Positions 46,177 to 63,484 of a DNA stretch of 64,000 bases are shown piece after piece; the first letter of the stretch is position 1; each line of letters opens with the position of its first letter. A program made the translations under genes and the position numbers. A model generated the notes under the pieces. That model worked only from the letters and a program-made list of their open reading frames with translations, was not told where the DNA came from and searched no databases. Origin of the DNA: Marisa cornuarietis (lineage: Eukaryota > Mollusca > Gastropoda > Architaenioglossa > Ampullariidae); NCBI GenBank assembly GCA_004794655.1, contig SMMW01000523.1, forward strand, positions 930,001-994,000. The letters are read 5' to 3'.

Positions 46177-48828
46177 ATGGTAATGATTTCTTTTATCCTT
46201 ATTTTACATCCTCTTGGGAACTGTGAGAGGCTCAGACATAACAGTGACATTTTCTGTTGAGTTATGTAGCAGTAGTGCTTCTTTAGATGGTTAGAAAGCG
46301 TAAATAGCCAACTTTACAAATGTAAAATCGTTTTTAACTTTACAGACACGTGTCTGCGATCCAAGATGGCTAACCTCACTGCGCGAATGTACACATCTTT
46401 ATTGCAATTTGAAGAGAGCGTCTTGTGCAAGCGCAGTAATTTAAAAAGCGAAAATATAATTCTTTTTAGGCACTGTCAGCAGCACGTCCTCTGATAAGTG
46501 TCTACAATGAAAAGGGTGAGGCAACAGGGTCAACCATTACCCTGCCTGCAGTCTTCAGGGCCCCAATCCGACCTGACATCGTCAACTTTGTGCATTTTGA
46601 GATGCTGAAAAATACACGCCAGCCCTATGCAGTGTCAACTAAAGCAGGTAAGCAAAACATACTGCTCTGTTTCAGTACTTCAAATCATAGAAAAAGCATC
46701 TAGCTTGTGTCAGCAAGATTTCGTCACTAGTTACAAGTTTTCTGTTTAATTATCGTGTTTCAGGTCACCAGACTTCAGCAGAGTCTTGGGGTACTGGTCG
46801 TGCTGTGGCTCGCATCCCCCGTGTTCGAGGTGGTGGAACCCACAGATCTGGTCAGGGTGCTTTTGGAAACATGTGCCGTGGAGGCCGCATGTTTGCACCC
46901 ACCAAGACTTGGCGCCGTTGGCACAGAAAGATAAATGTCAACCAGCGTCGCTATGCCATCACTTCAGCCATTGCAGCCACCGGAGTTCCTGCTCTTGTTA
47001 TGTCAAAGGGTGAGGTGCTTTGACAAATTTTGTCTTGTCTTTGCTCTAAACATACAGCAAAATATTGTGCTGTGACCTGTTGACTAATTGTTGAAGTGAT
47101 CTGTATTTTGAGATTTGCCTCATAAAAGCATCTTTTGGTCTAGGTCACCGCATTGAGGAAATCCCAGAAGTGCCTCTTGTGGTTAGTGACAAGGCAGAGG
47201 AGCTGAAGCGCACCAAAGAAGCAGTTGCTCTGCTCAAGCGTTTGAAGGCCTGGAGAGACATTGAAAAGGTAATTGTTGAAAATGTGCCCTAAGCAACATG
47301 ATTCAAGTTATTTGGTTGAAATCTTTGCTATTGACGTGTGAGATGGCAACACGTTATCAGATGTTAAACATGGCATGGCATCCAGCTTACAGGGAAGATT
47401 GTTCTTTATACAGCTTATGAAAAATTCCCATCATTACTATTTGGTAAACGTTTTATCCCCAGGTGTATGCCAGCAAGCGCTTCAGAGCTGGCAAAGGTAA
47501 GATGAGAAATCGTCGAAGAATTCAGCGTCGTGGTCCTCTCATTGTTTACAACACTGACAGTGGCATCACAAAAGCCTTCAGAAACATTCCAGGTACGTTT
47601 TGTAATTGTCTGGTGCATCATTTTGGTGAAGATAAGTTTATTGTTTCTAGAGATTTGTTTTACTAAACCTTCATTATTTTAAATTCCTGTTTGTCATTTG
47701 TAGGCATTACATTGATCAAGGTTGATCGTCTCAACCTGCTGAAAGTTGCACCAGGTGGTCATGTGGGTCGTTTCTGTATCTGGACTCAGTCTGCCTTCAG
47801 TCGCTTGGATAAGATCTATGGCACCTGGAAGAAAGCTTCTCAAGAAAAGACTGGATACAAGTAAGTTGCTTTGCCTGCAAATTTGTTGAAAATTTTGTGT
47901 CGGTTGATATGATGAACTTTTTGGTCCGTGTTGTTGAACAGCATGAAAAAAGATTTCACCACCTCTGATCAACTAATAGCTTTTCATTTTCCAATTTTAA
48001 GTGAACAGTTTTCTTCTCCATTTTTGACTTTTAAATTGTTTGTGCAGCCTTCCAATGCACAAGATGTCTAATACAGACTTGAGCCGTCTGCTGAAGAGTC
48101 GGGAGTTGCAAGCTGCCCTTAGAGCACCAAGGTGAGAATCTTGTGTTGCATGGCTTTGCATTTGTTTGATGCCTTCAGAAACAGTTGGCATCAATCATAC
48201 CTGCCTTGTCTGTGTAATGCATTTGAAATGATGAGCACTTTGGTCCGTGTTGTTGATGCGACATGAAAAGAAAGCCTAACCAGCTCTGATCAGCATTCTG
48301 TATAAAGTAAACAATGTGTAAGTGCACTGTGTTTTGTTTTCATTCACTGTGTGCACTTATTAAAAAAAATGTTATAATTTGCAGGAAAGAAGTACAGAGG
48401 AGGATATTGAAAAAAAATCCTTTAAAAAATAAACGAGTGATGATTCGACTTAATCCTTATTCTGCCACCGCTAAAGCATCTGCAAAAAGTATTGAACTGA
48501 GGAGACGGAGAAAGAAGGAAGAACTTCTCAATAAAAAGCGAGGGGTGAGAAATACTTGCACTTGTTCATGGCTGACGGAGCTGTGATCAGTTGATATTCC
48601 AGGAAAAGCTTTATGGCTTAAGTTTTCTCTATTTCTCCACATTTCATTAAAGATGTTTCATTACATCTTGTAAGAATATTTTAATATTTTGTATTACAGA
48701 TTACAACTCCTGTGCCGCTGGTGCCTAGGGGAAAGGCTTCAGCTGCCAAGGCTGCAAGGATTGTTAAAGCCAAGAAAGGGGGCAAAAGAGAGAAAAAAGA
48801 GAAAAAATCTCGTCCAGCAAAAAAATAA
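46177..48828 (+). CDS. RPL4: 60S ribosomal protein L4 (uL4)
   Basis: Exons: 46177-46179 (ATG only), 46470-46647, 46764-47009, 47144-47268, 47463-47592, 47704-47860, 48048-48131, 48385-48544 and 48700-48828. They give 403 residues. The protein is a large-subunit component whose long internal loop reaches the peptide exit tunnel. Blocks such as [86 protein letters not shown] and [18 protein letters not shown] are near-identical to animal L4. The C-terminal lysine-rich tail is shorter than in human (427 residues). A first coding exon holding only ATG is also how the human gene starts. Introns 6 and 7 each carry a U18-type snoRNA. A YY1-like CAAGATGGCTAAC lies in intron 1 near 46,363. Confidence 0.98.
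47903..47973 (+). ncRNA. SNORD18: C/D box snoRNA U18, copy 1 (RPL4 intron 6)
   Basis: The terminal stem GTTGAT / ATCAAC encloses the C box ATGATGA (47,909-47,915) and the D box CTGA (47,965-47,968). The guide TTGGTCCGTGTT is the same as in vertebrate U18, which directs 2'-O-methylation of large-subunit rRNA. The shared sequence continues as TGAACAGCATGA. U18 is hosted by L4 genes in vertebrates, so the location fits. The D' box (TTGA) is imperfect. Confidence 0.92.
48216..48297 (+). ncRNA. SNORD18: C/D box snoRNA U18, copy 2 (RPL4 intron 7)
   Basis: C box ATGATGA (48,228-48,234), D box CTGA (48,286-48,289) and the same guide TTTGGTCCGTGTT. The outer stem AATGC / GCATT is supplemented by TGA / TCA next to the boxes. 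The middle (GATGCGACATGA) and the region before the D box differ from copy 1, so the copies are old paralogs rather than a fresh duplication. Confidence 0.9.
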
Positions 48829-48866
48829 ACACCACAGCAGATCAGTCTGCTTTATTCATTTGCTGA

Positions 48867-48872
48867 ATTAAA
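48867..48872 (+). terminator. ATTAAA polyadenylation signal of RPL4
   Basis: ATTAAA lies 38 bases after the stop codon, consistent with the short 3' UTRs of ribosomal protein mRNAs. Confidence 0.6.
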
Positions 48873-48940
48873 GGAATGGACTTTTGAAATGTATTGAGAT
48901 TTACTACTGTGACTGGCAGAAAATAATGTGAAAAGTTATT

Positions 48941-49140
48941 TTGGTGCTTGTGGTGGTAAATGGGCTGTTGAGCAGGCGACCGTGCTTGTGGAGACCACGT
49001 CCACAGGTCGTGGGCTTGAGCTTATGCTCCTACCCAGTTTTACACAAGATGTCACCAGTTGCTTATTTAAGTTTTAACCTGGAATTACATTTTTGTCTTC
49101 ACTGTAGGCTGGCTGGCTGCATATCCCCCTTACCAACCGT
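48941..49140 (+). repeat. Possible SINE remnant downstream of RPL4
   Basis: GAGCAGGCGACCGTGCTTGT followed by CACAGGTCGTGGGCTTGAGC resembles a decayed tRNA-like head with a GGTCGTGGGTTCGAG-type B region. The A box is weak. Confidence 0.35.
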
Positions 49141-50629
49141 AGTCAGACTTGCTCAAAGTAAATAAAAACATGAATATCTTAAGTAGTTTTCAAAAAAAAG
49201 TATGCTTTTATTTTTGGTTAGAGAAAATACAACAAATATTCCAAGAAAATGCCAACATGCTGAAGCTAGAATGCTGGAAGGGATCTTCCAGTTTCACAGC
49301 TGCTTGTCAGCTATTACTCTTTAATCAACATGCACAAAATTATTGCACTTGGATCCTCATCGCAAACATTAAATTGTGAACCCCTACTTTCCAAAGGAAA
49401 CAGGCACTATGGAGTAAGAAAATGGATTCAGTCAAGAGTAGGCAGGCCATCGGCACTCTTGCCCCTCTATTCTTTTCACTAAGTTAAAAAAGAAATCGCT
49501 AGCATTAGTGAATAGGTTGTGGAACTTTCTATAAATTAAAGGGGGTCATAAAATTACAGTAACTTTTTAAGGACAGTTTAGCTCATATGGTATAATGTAA
49601 GAAGCGGTGTCATGCAAATATATCAAACAAAATATGGAATGTTAAATGAACAGACTATGCCGCTTTCACATTCTTATGGGTACAAAAAGCAAACGTCCTG
49701 CTTATGTATTAAGCAAGAGGCCAAAACAACTTCAAGTGCCCAACTGTGTTGCTTCAGATCTTGAACATAGAACATGAACAAAGCATGACACTTGCCATAA
49801 GGCTATTTTTGGTCATGTCATTTGCCAAGACCCTGTCGAAGATCATCCTTTAGTACTGTGGAGGACCAACTTACAATCGTCAACATTGATACATAAATAC
49901 ATTTTTCATGTGCCAAATGAAGATAAGCTCACAGAAATATACACAATGTCACAAAAAGACAGCTGTGGCAAACTGAAGTACAGAAGTGAAAACAGTTCTT
50001 TCCCTGTTCAGTCAACATCCCCTGATCATACCTCAAGCATGTTTAAATAATGATTAATATAAATTTACTTTGTTTACAGGTCCTTGCACTTATGCTAACT
50101 TCAAAACAAGAAATTCTTTGTTTCTGATGAAATTCAAAATTTTGATTCACTAATCTTTGTGAAAAGATCGTCATTAAATGAAGAGTTTCATTTGCACATT
50201 TTTGGCAACATTTGATACCTGCATACTCCACGTCATGAAGAGGAGCACTACTTGCCATCTAAAGAAGTGAAATCAGGATGTTCAAGTTGTTTCATGAAAA
50301 AGCATGAATAACAAAATGAGGAATTGGAAAGAAAACATTTCAAGGAGGGATTAGTATTAACATCTTCAAATAGATTTTTAACAATAACAAATCATGAAAC
50401 ATGCCATCCCAATGAGGTGTGCTGCATGCTTCACCATATGGGTTTGGCTTCGAGAGAAACATTCAGATGCTTAGAAAAAAGGATAGCATGTTGAACCAAT
50501 GGTTATTCTTTATGCAACTATGGTGAACCAGCAAACATAATATAAAAAGACTCCAAAATGAATGAAATTTGTTACTGTTCATTTATCATAAATTGTATGT
50601 AACAACCAAAAAGATTTTATCAACAGATT

Positions 50630-51375
50630 GTCAACATCATCTAGGACACAGCTAATAAAAAAAAAAAGTTGCATTTGCTCAACTGCTTATTAATACTAAT
50701 CTCTGCTACATCAACTCAAACTTGCAAATCAAAGGAAGTCAATAGCCACATTTTTGCGTTGGACAATTGGTTTCTAATTTGCACTGTTACTAGTTAATGG
50801 AGCTATTGTGTTAATGTTTCTTTGATTAGCAGTTTTTCTTCTGACAATAATCAGTCACACGTTTATCAAAATCTTAAGCACTATGCATCTCTTATCTAAG
50901 GAGACGAAAAATATCAGCAATGAAGGAAACCTCAAAATATAAATAAATTGTAAATAACTGGTTCACTTGCACTTACATGTATGAGTACAGACATTCATCA
51001 ATGAACAAAATTATGTAAGTCATCTGGGACACAGCAAATAAAAAAAGGAGGAGGGACAAAAAGAAACTCCAACGGACTTGAAGATGGATCTCTTTAATCA
51101 AGTTTAATGCACCATGTCACAGCTATTTACCGTGTGAAATTAACCTCTATTGAGTCAACAAGATGTAACTAAAAGTCACACATCAATGTGGTCGATGTCA
51201 TTTTCCTTTTAAAATATAATCAAAGTTACAGGTTTATCAAAATCTTAGGCACTATGCAGATTTTTCCAGACTTGGAAGTTACAGAATGTCGGTGATGAAT
51301 GACATCTTACATATCAACTGTCATTTGGGCTTACTTGCATTATTTCAAGTAGTGGTATTTCCAGAGTTATTAGTG
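50630..51375. repeat. Diverged tandem duplication of ~375 bp
   Basis: Paired landmarks recur with similar spacing. GGACACAGCTAATAAAAAAA near 50,645 matches GGACACAGCAAATAAAAAAA near 51,026. GTTTATCAAAATCTTAAGCA near 50,861 matches GTTTATCAAAATCTTAGGCA near 51,232. Sequence between landmarks has diverged strongly. Confidence 0.6.
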
Positions 51376-52056
51376 CACCGTTCATCCCTAATGAGGGAGC
51401 TAAATTACCAATCTAGGCTCTAAACATTTCAATCGAGGGACTTTGAATGACCATCAACAAATAACTATAACGGTGATGGCTGTGAAAATTAAGGACTGTT
51501 CTAGTGGGAATCAAATCGGACATTTGCTGTCTTTGCTTTTTCCCCTTTTTTTTCACTAGATTCTTGATCAAATTTAAAGAAAATTTTTCAGTCTAGAACA
51601 GGAGTCCGTTTTTTTCAATCTTAAAAAAAACCCCAAAGAAATCTGGGAATGACAGATGGAAGCATTCCACTTCTATAAATACATTAACCTAATTATATTT
51701 TGAAAAATAATGCCAGGATTAAAATCAAAGTATACAAATAATTAAACACTGCTTAATGCATTGAACTCTGACTACATCATTAGTTAATCAAATTAGCTGA
51801 TGGAATGGTAAGATATATGGCACATTTGCAAAGCATGAGCCCCTTTCAGATGTCTGTAATGTGGAGACAAAAATGCTGAAAAGAAAACAAAGAGTTGCTT
51901 AGCTTATTTTACAACGACACATCTTAAAAAAACTACGTAACTGCTGCTGTGACCAAATATTTTACTGTGTAGATATATTTCTCTATGAAAGCTAACAGAA
52001 TTTATGATTAGTGTCTTTCTTCTATCTTGCACGGGAGCAACTCAAATTTTCAATAC

Positions 52057-52062
52057 TTTATT
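52057..52062 (-). terminator. AATAAA polyadenylation signal candidate for FAM174
   Basis: TTTATT on the plus strand, about 200 bases past the FAM174 stop codon. Confidence 0.4.
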
Positions 52063-52263
52063 TTCTTTCCATTTTGTCACATCATGTATTCATACTTTTA
52101 TGAATCCACTATTCATTCACTCAAACCAAAATAAATTTGACCATCTCAGCTGCTTTTCTTTACGCTGATTAAAATCTTTTTACAGTCAAAGCCAGATTTG
52201 TGGATATAAATACAATGGTAAACTCACCAATTGTTATGTAGGACAAATGAACAGGCAATGATG

Positions 52264-54431
52264 CTACTTATGTTTCCCATTCACTTCAAAAACAGTGTAG
52301 TCTTCCTCATCCTCACCTCCCTGCCCTAAAGGTTCCATCTCCATGTCTCCTCTAGTAGTGATTACACCATACTTTCGTGACTTGCTACGTCTTTTGTGTA
52401 ACCTGGAATAAGTAGCAAAATACAGTTGTGAATACTAATTCATGAAGATAAACTATAGAAAGAATCTGGTACCATTATTGACATCAGAAATATTTACAGA
52501 TACCTTAAAGTAGTTAAGGTACCTGACAATGAAACAGCTAGGACAAAATATTACATGGTGTCATTGTATCATGATATTTGACCTATTTCTGTGCATGGTG
52601 ACATTTGTAGGCTTGTGCCTTGAGAAAGGAAAGGTGGAGTTGAGATATCACTTAGATTTCGTACTGTGCTCACGAAAAGAAAAGAAAAATGCTTTGTTCT
52701 AGTAGATCTAAAAAAAAAAAAATTAACCTGGATTCAAGTCAGATTAAGGATTGGCTCTCTCCTTGTTAGAAGCTGCTGCAGTTTTTATGCAAATTTTTCT
52801 CAGTAACAGAGTTAAAGTGACTCAGCCTAACACTTTTATCAGTAAAAGCTACCTATTTCTATGTGATCTGTATGTACACTACAATATGGTCCTTGCTATT
52901 GAGCTTCCATCAACCAATCTGTCTTTTGGTCCATAACTTAAGTTTATATGGACTTACTGACAAAAAGGTGAAGGAACACAAAACTATAATTTTGATCCTA
53001 CACAATGATGTAATGTGTAAAACAAAACAGTTTGATTTCAAGAATGTACTTTGTGAACAAAATTTGTGTGTACAAATGTGGTAATGTCTGCAGAGATTAT
53101 GGATGGAGTAAATGACAAAAACTATTCAGACATACATTGGAGCAATCACGTTATAATGGCAACAGCTGTTGGTTGCACACAAGTGTTCTTGTGATGCTGC
53201 AGAGCTAAAACATGTTTGTACAAAAATCAATACTGCTTTTACAACTATGTTACTGGAAAACAGTTATGCATCAAAACTTGATTTTTTTATGCTACTTTTT
53301 TTAAACAAAATAAAACCACAAGGTTTTGAATTAAGGAAGAAAAATTCACACTAAATAAGAGATCTGAATGTAGTGGGGATGCCCTTAAATTAAAGGTCTA
53401 CTTGAATGTAATGTTTTATTTTCTTTTTCAAATGACTTGGCAGAGCTCTGAACAAGAGAGCATCAACACAAGAAAATAATCTCTACATGTTCTTCAGTAA
53501 CAGGCCTTCAGACATAAGATCAGAATTATAGCATCATGAAAAGCCATGAATACCATCTTGATCTAGTTAATAATAAATGTTCCCTGCATATATAATCCAA
53601 ACTGAATAAACTAGTTTATCGGTGAAGCTAGTTTATGCAAACAACTGGTAAAGTCTTTTCTAACAAAAATGTTTTTAAGTCTTCTTTTCCCCCCTTTACC
53701 TGTCCCACTTTTCACTGCCTTGACTAACAAATCACCATCGATACCATTTACACTGTCTTCATGTCCTTTTCTATCATTCATTTCAATATTGCCTTAACCA
53801 CCACCCTCCTACCTTTGTGTACAAAAACTGGATTTCTCTTAGTCTCAATATTACATTTTGTTCTGGTAGTGACATTTTCCCCCCACAGTGTATAGGATGT
53901 ATCATTATCCTTTTCGTATTCTTATCCGTTGTAAGGAAAAAAAAAAGGTAGCACCCCCTTTGATCATGCCAGCATCTGTGTCAAAGAGTCTGTTTGCCAT
54001 GTCTCAATAATATCTAAAATATAATAAATTTCATAACACAATAGTGAAGAAAGGCTACGTTCTGAAACTTTTTTATGAACGCAAAAAACAACTTACCTGA
54101 AAGCTCTAACAACAAAGTAGAGAACTACTATGCCAGTGACTGCAAACAAGACATACATTGTTCTCATCAACATTTCGCGGTTTTCCCAGATTCGCTGAAA
54201 TACGCTGCCTTCCGATGGACACTTGTTAGTCCCATTTACAGTGCAGTTTCCTTCCAAATCCTCGGAAACCAATGGCTTGGTTACTTCTGTACCATTCTTG
54301 TCATCTTTATGCACTTCCGTCTGTTTGTCAGTTTCATGTACATCGTAAGTTGTTTTGGGGTTAGCAGATGACATAAATAAGAAAAAAGATATCAACGCAA
54401 AGGCCAAGGCACATTTTGAAATTTTTTCCAT
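52264..54431 (-). CDS. FAM174 family single-pass membrane protein
   Basis: Two exons, 54097-54431 and 52264-52402, joined in phase 2, give 157 residues. A hydrophobic N-terminus (residues 1-23, ending near SSANP) is a signal peptide. The luminal part is short and polar with N-glycosylation sequons at N46, N62 and N66. One membrane helix (about 91-109, MYVLFAVTGIVVLYFVV) follows. The cytoplasmic tail RAFRLHKRRSKSRKYGV and the acidic end with EMEPLGQ and EDEDYTVFEVN match the conserved C-terminus of vertebrate FAM174A/B, where the helix, the basic RKYGV stretch and an acidic tail occur in the same order. FAM174B is associated with Golgi upkeep in human cells. The N-terminal half is not conserved in sequence, as is usual in this family. 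A or B cannot be assigned. Confidence 0.88.
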
Positions 54432-56105
54432 CTTTGAAGGTCACCAGATTCTTATACAATAATCAGGCATATCACAGTGTGTCCAAGAACACGCACGTTT
54501 TTAGCTATCCATCAGGCGTTGGAACTAGGTCTGTTTAGCTTGCATCGCCAGTCGTCACATGCACACGTCCAAGCGGAAGTACACGCAGATGAAACTGCCT
54601 CGTTTTGGACTGAACACGAGACGCGTGGATGTGTGGCGAAGGACCTAATGTACTGCGCAAATAGGATTACCCGATAAATCTCCTACAATGACACACTTTA
54701 CGTACAAGTGCAATATGATGCGTTACGCGCTAAGATGGGGCTATTACCCGCGTATGCAAAATCTTATCGGATTTTCCGATAATCGACCTGTTCCAGCTAG
54801 ACCGACACCTGTCATGTCCCGATCGTCTCAACAACTAAAGTCAAAATGACCCATGGCCAAAAGACCAACCAGTCACTGATAACACAAGTAGCTATTGACG
54901 CCAAATGTTGCCAACAGTATACTGCGTTGTTCGAGTACTAATCAACTATTGCTTGCGCTGCAATGTCGTGATTTACACAAGGCCGCTAGAAGCAAGGCCA
55001 CATCAAGAAAAGAAAGTTCACAATCGCGCATTGCAATTTTCTTTTTGAGCTCATTTTAAAAATTTACATATTATTTTGGTGTGTTCGCAGACGTTTTGTT
55101 TACATCAAACAGGTGTCACTGCCCAGGTATCTAACTACAGTCGTTTTGTGCGTGAACCCCGTATCACAAGCACCAAGTGTTGTATTCAGAGCGTAACTGA
55201 TTAATCTGTGCACAGCTCTTTTATCGCTATACGCATATGGGTATGTCTATGTGCGCGCGTCAGTCTGCGTAAATGTAAAACGCAGTGAAATCAATGTCAG
55301 ATGTCCAATATTTGACTCGAATAATTACTTGTCACCAGTGATCAATTGGTTATGTGGGGAAAGGAAGATTAAACTTCTGGTGTTACAGCGATGATGACAT
55401 GGCTGGGATGATGGTTTTCAATGTTTAATCAACCGAAGACTCATCTTTCTTGATATAAACTCATTAAAGTCCTTATGTGCAAGAAATAATCAGTTATTAT
55501 TGTAACCATTAAATTGCCAAGAATATTTGATGTTCATATGTCAACAAATGAATCACTTTCTGATAATATATATATATATACTGTTTTGTTTTTAAAAAAG
55601 CTGGCCTGTATATTAAATTAAAAAGTACATCTATTATAAGATGTTTGGTTAGGTGAATTGTGTTGATACTGTCATAATGCTCAGGCTGAGCATAATGCCA
55701 GAAAAATAATCTGACCACCGAGAAATATTGTCATAACTCATCTGCAAACAGACATTGGCCCTGAGTTAAATTCTTCAAAGAAAAGAATATAAACACATTC
55801 AAACATATAATAATAAAAATATAAGTAGGAGAAATAATTTCTGGGAAGTAGGTAGTTGTATGTGGTCTCATTCTAGTCGTTTTATACATTATTATTGTGT
55901 TCAATTTGAGATTCTGGCAAGTGAGAAATATACTGTCTCATGCAAAATCTCCTGTGCAAATAGAATACAGTCTACCACAGAATATAAAGTAATGGAGATG
56001 AATGAGTGCAAATTCTGTCATTTTCCATGTTTTCGGTGAGTGATAGTTTGTAGGGCAGACTTTATAATGTAATCATGTTATACTCTTTCATAGTTCATGT
56101 TGCTT
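54432..56105. other. Spacer between FAM174 and mL54
   Basis: No gene found. A perfect inverted repeat TTATCGGATTTTCCGATAA lies at 54,764-54,782, about 330 bases upstream of the FAM174 start. A TATATATATATA run is near 55,568. Confidence 0.5.
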
Positions 56106-56111
56106 TTTATT
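56106..56111 (-). terminator. AATAAA polyadenylation signal of MRPL54
   Basis: TTTATT on the plus strand, about 140 bases past the mL54 stop codon. Confidence 0.5.
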
Positions 56112-56247
56112 GTTTTGGGTGTGCATTTACATTCAAAATTGATATCAGAACACTGACATAATTGTCATAAAAAGTATTTTACATATTATAAACCAGCCAT
56201 TCATATATATTTTTCCAGTTAAGCACACAAAACACAAAAAATATGTC

Positions 56248-57257
56248 TCATTTAAGTTTATCCACCTTCCGCAATTGGTTTTTATGTCTCAAAGTCAATT
56301 TACGCAATCGTCTCCAATACGGATAGTCCTCTGGATCAAGTTCACTTAGATCTGGAGGATGGCGGTCTAACCTCAATGTCCATAGCCATTCAGGATATTC
56401 TGAATCTGGCTTGAGTTCTGGATCTGTGCCAGTTGTGTAGATATTGGCTCCGCAGCAATACTGAACAAGTCTCTTGGGGTCAGTTTCCACTTCCAATTTC
56501 ACTTTTTTAACAGGCTGACCCATTTTCCCTCCTGTGAAATGAAAAGGAAAGGGGATTAAACAACTGACAAAAATTTTTTAACTTAGAATGAATGAAATTA
56601 AAATAATATTAAAGATAAACAGATTTGACTAGCAACAATGATGAAGATTTTATGACTTAATGATCATTAGGATGTTTCTGTTAAGCGGTTCTTCACATAT
56701 TGGGCAATGGCCTGTTTTTTTGTTTTTTGTTTACTATGATTGCCTTCAACGAGTTTAGCGAAAACGAAGGCTGCCTCTTTTAGGTATGACTGCTATTAAA
56801 TTTAGTACTAGCTTTCATCTTAGTTTTTGAACCTTCGTCTTCAATTATTAACATCAAGTCAACAGTGGGTTGCGTGCGAAGCTCTTGCCTCAGTCACACG
56901 TACTATCTCTATTATGGCCGTAGCCGTGATTTCAGTTGCTGATTAAGAACAAAACATCACCAACAACCCCTTCCCCCATCTGCCAACTGACTAACAAAGG
57001 TCTTTCTTAGAAACCGGCTTTGAATTTGAAAGTTTTTGCTATGGAAATGCTATGGAAGGTCAAAATTCACGGATATCAGTCTACAGGTTTCATCTATAGG
57101 GAATTAAAAAAAAATATATATATATAGATTTACTAAACAGCTTACCAGGGCCACCAACTTTTTTTGCATAATGAGCAACTAGCATACGGCACCAGCTAGT
57201 AGGTACCAAACACTTGTAAGAGATCCCACTAGCAACAGCAAGCACTCGTGCTGCCAT
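56248..57257 (-). CDS. MRPL54: Mitochondrial ribosomal protein mL54
   Basis: Exons 57146-57257 and 56248-56531 join in phase 1 and give 131 residues against 138 in human. The first exon (MAARVLAVASGISYKC...) is Ala/Arg/Ser-rich without acidic residues, as expected of a mitochondrial import signal, and ends HYAKKVGGPG. The second exon has the family core: CGANIYTTG, then LKPDSEYPEWLW, then ELDPEDYPYWRRLRK and the basic end. mL54 is a metazoan large-subunit protein of the mitochondrial ribosome. The gene is divergent from AFG2B with about 965 bases between starts. Confidence 0.95.
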
Positions 57258-58222
57258 TTTTATGGGTTTGACAAAATTCGGATTTTCTACATAAAAATAG
57301 AAATCAGTTAAAAAGTGAGAAAAAAAAACAAATGAGCAAAAAACACAATATTTTATATCGAATTTCTTAATTTGTATTTTGACATAAAAATTTTATATAC
57401 ATAAATTTCTTTGAGTTACAACCGAGTTCCATGAAATTTGTAATTTGTGAGCTGCCTTTAGGTTGGGCAAGTACAAGTACATGTGGTAACAGGATGTGCG
57501 TTGAAATTTATAATAATTTTTTGACTATGCTATGCCCATCTATGTTTTCAGAAAATTCGTTACATTTCCATAATTAAATTGACAGTAATACGTGTTAATG
57601 GGATATTTTACGATTAATCTAGCATGGAACGCGCGTGTAGACGCAGTCTGTAGAGTGTAAGGCCTCAGCAGAATTTAGAAACCCATACTGATGATGATGA
57701 TGATGTCGATTTATATTGCGCAGGTATCCATTCAAAAGAATGCTCATTGAGCAGCAAAACCAGAAAAATCAGGACAAATCTATATTAGCCTTTAGACTAC
57801 TCGCGGAAATATATTAGCCAGACTAAGTAACATGGACAAGATTGTCTACACATTCCGTCAAACACAATTTTACAAACTTGACATATCACCAAGTGAGAAT
57901 TAAAACGAACCGACACGCCAATTTTGGGGAGGATGTATGCGTATTATGCTGGGCATATTTTCCTTGTCTTTCTGCATTTTAATTTTTTTTTTAATGCTAA
58001 CGCTAAAGCACCCAGGAATTTTTCAAGCCTACACGCTGTAAATGTAATTTTTATTTTATATATTTATATTTTATTATAATTATATATGAAATAATATTGT
58101 ACATTATATAATTATGTTATGAGAACACATGATAAAAAACTTAAAATAATTTACAGTATTTGCTGGTCTCATGAAACTGTGAAGTATTTTAATGTGTATG
58201 AAGGCTTATTGATTGTCTTTGT
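57258..58222. other. mL54 / AFG2B intergenic region with trinucleotide-anchored repeat
   Basis: A (GAT)n run at about 57,690 is followed by TCGATTTATATTGCGCAGG and, further on, CATTGAGCAGC. It is a third instance of the plan seen at 17,255 and 63,485. The rest is AT-rich with no coding signal, including a TATA-rich tract at 58,050-58,120. Confidence 0.5.

Positions 58223-63484
<5,262 letters not shown>

Larger units (their letters stand above)
49141..52263. other. Spacer between RPL4 and FAM174 with possible long FAM174 3' UTR
   Basis: AT-rich, with no recognised gene. It contains a diverged tandem duplication (separate entry). A 71-residue minus-strand open frame (50,043-50,258) follows an acceptor-like TTCTTTAG but has no known motif. 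Confidence 0.5.

Noticed and set aside
47269..47462. Search for a U16-type snoRNA in RPL4 intron 4
   Set aside because: There is no C box with a matching D box and closing stem; only U18 copies are convincing.
50043..50258. 71-residue minus-strand open frame with Cys pairs after an acceptor-like site
   Set aside because: No recognisable motif, no clear partner exon, and it ends in low-complexity sequence; more likely 3' UTR or spacer.
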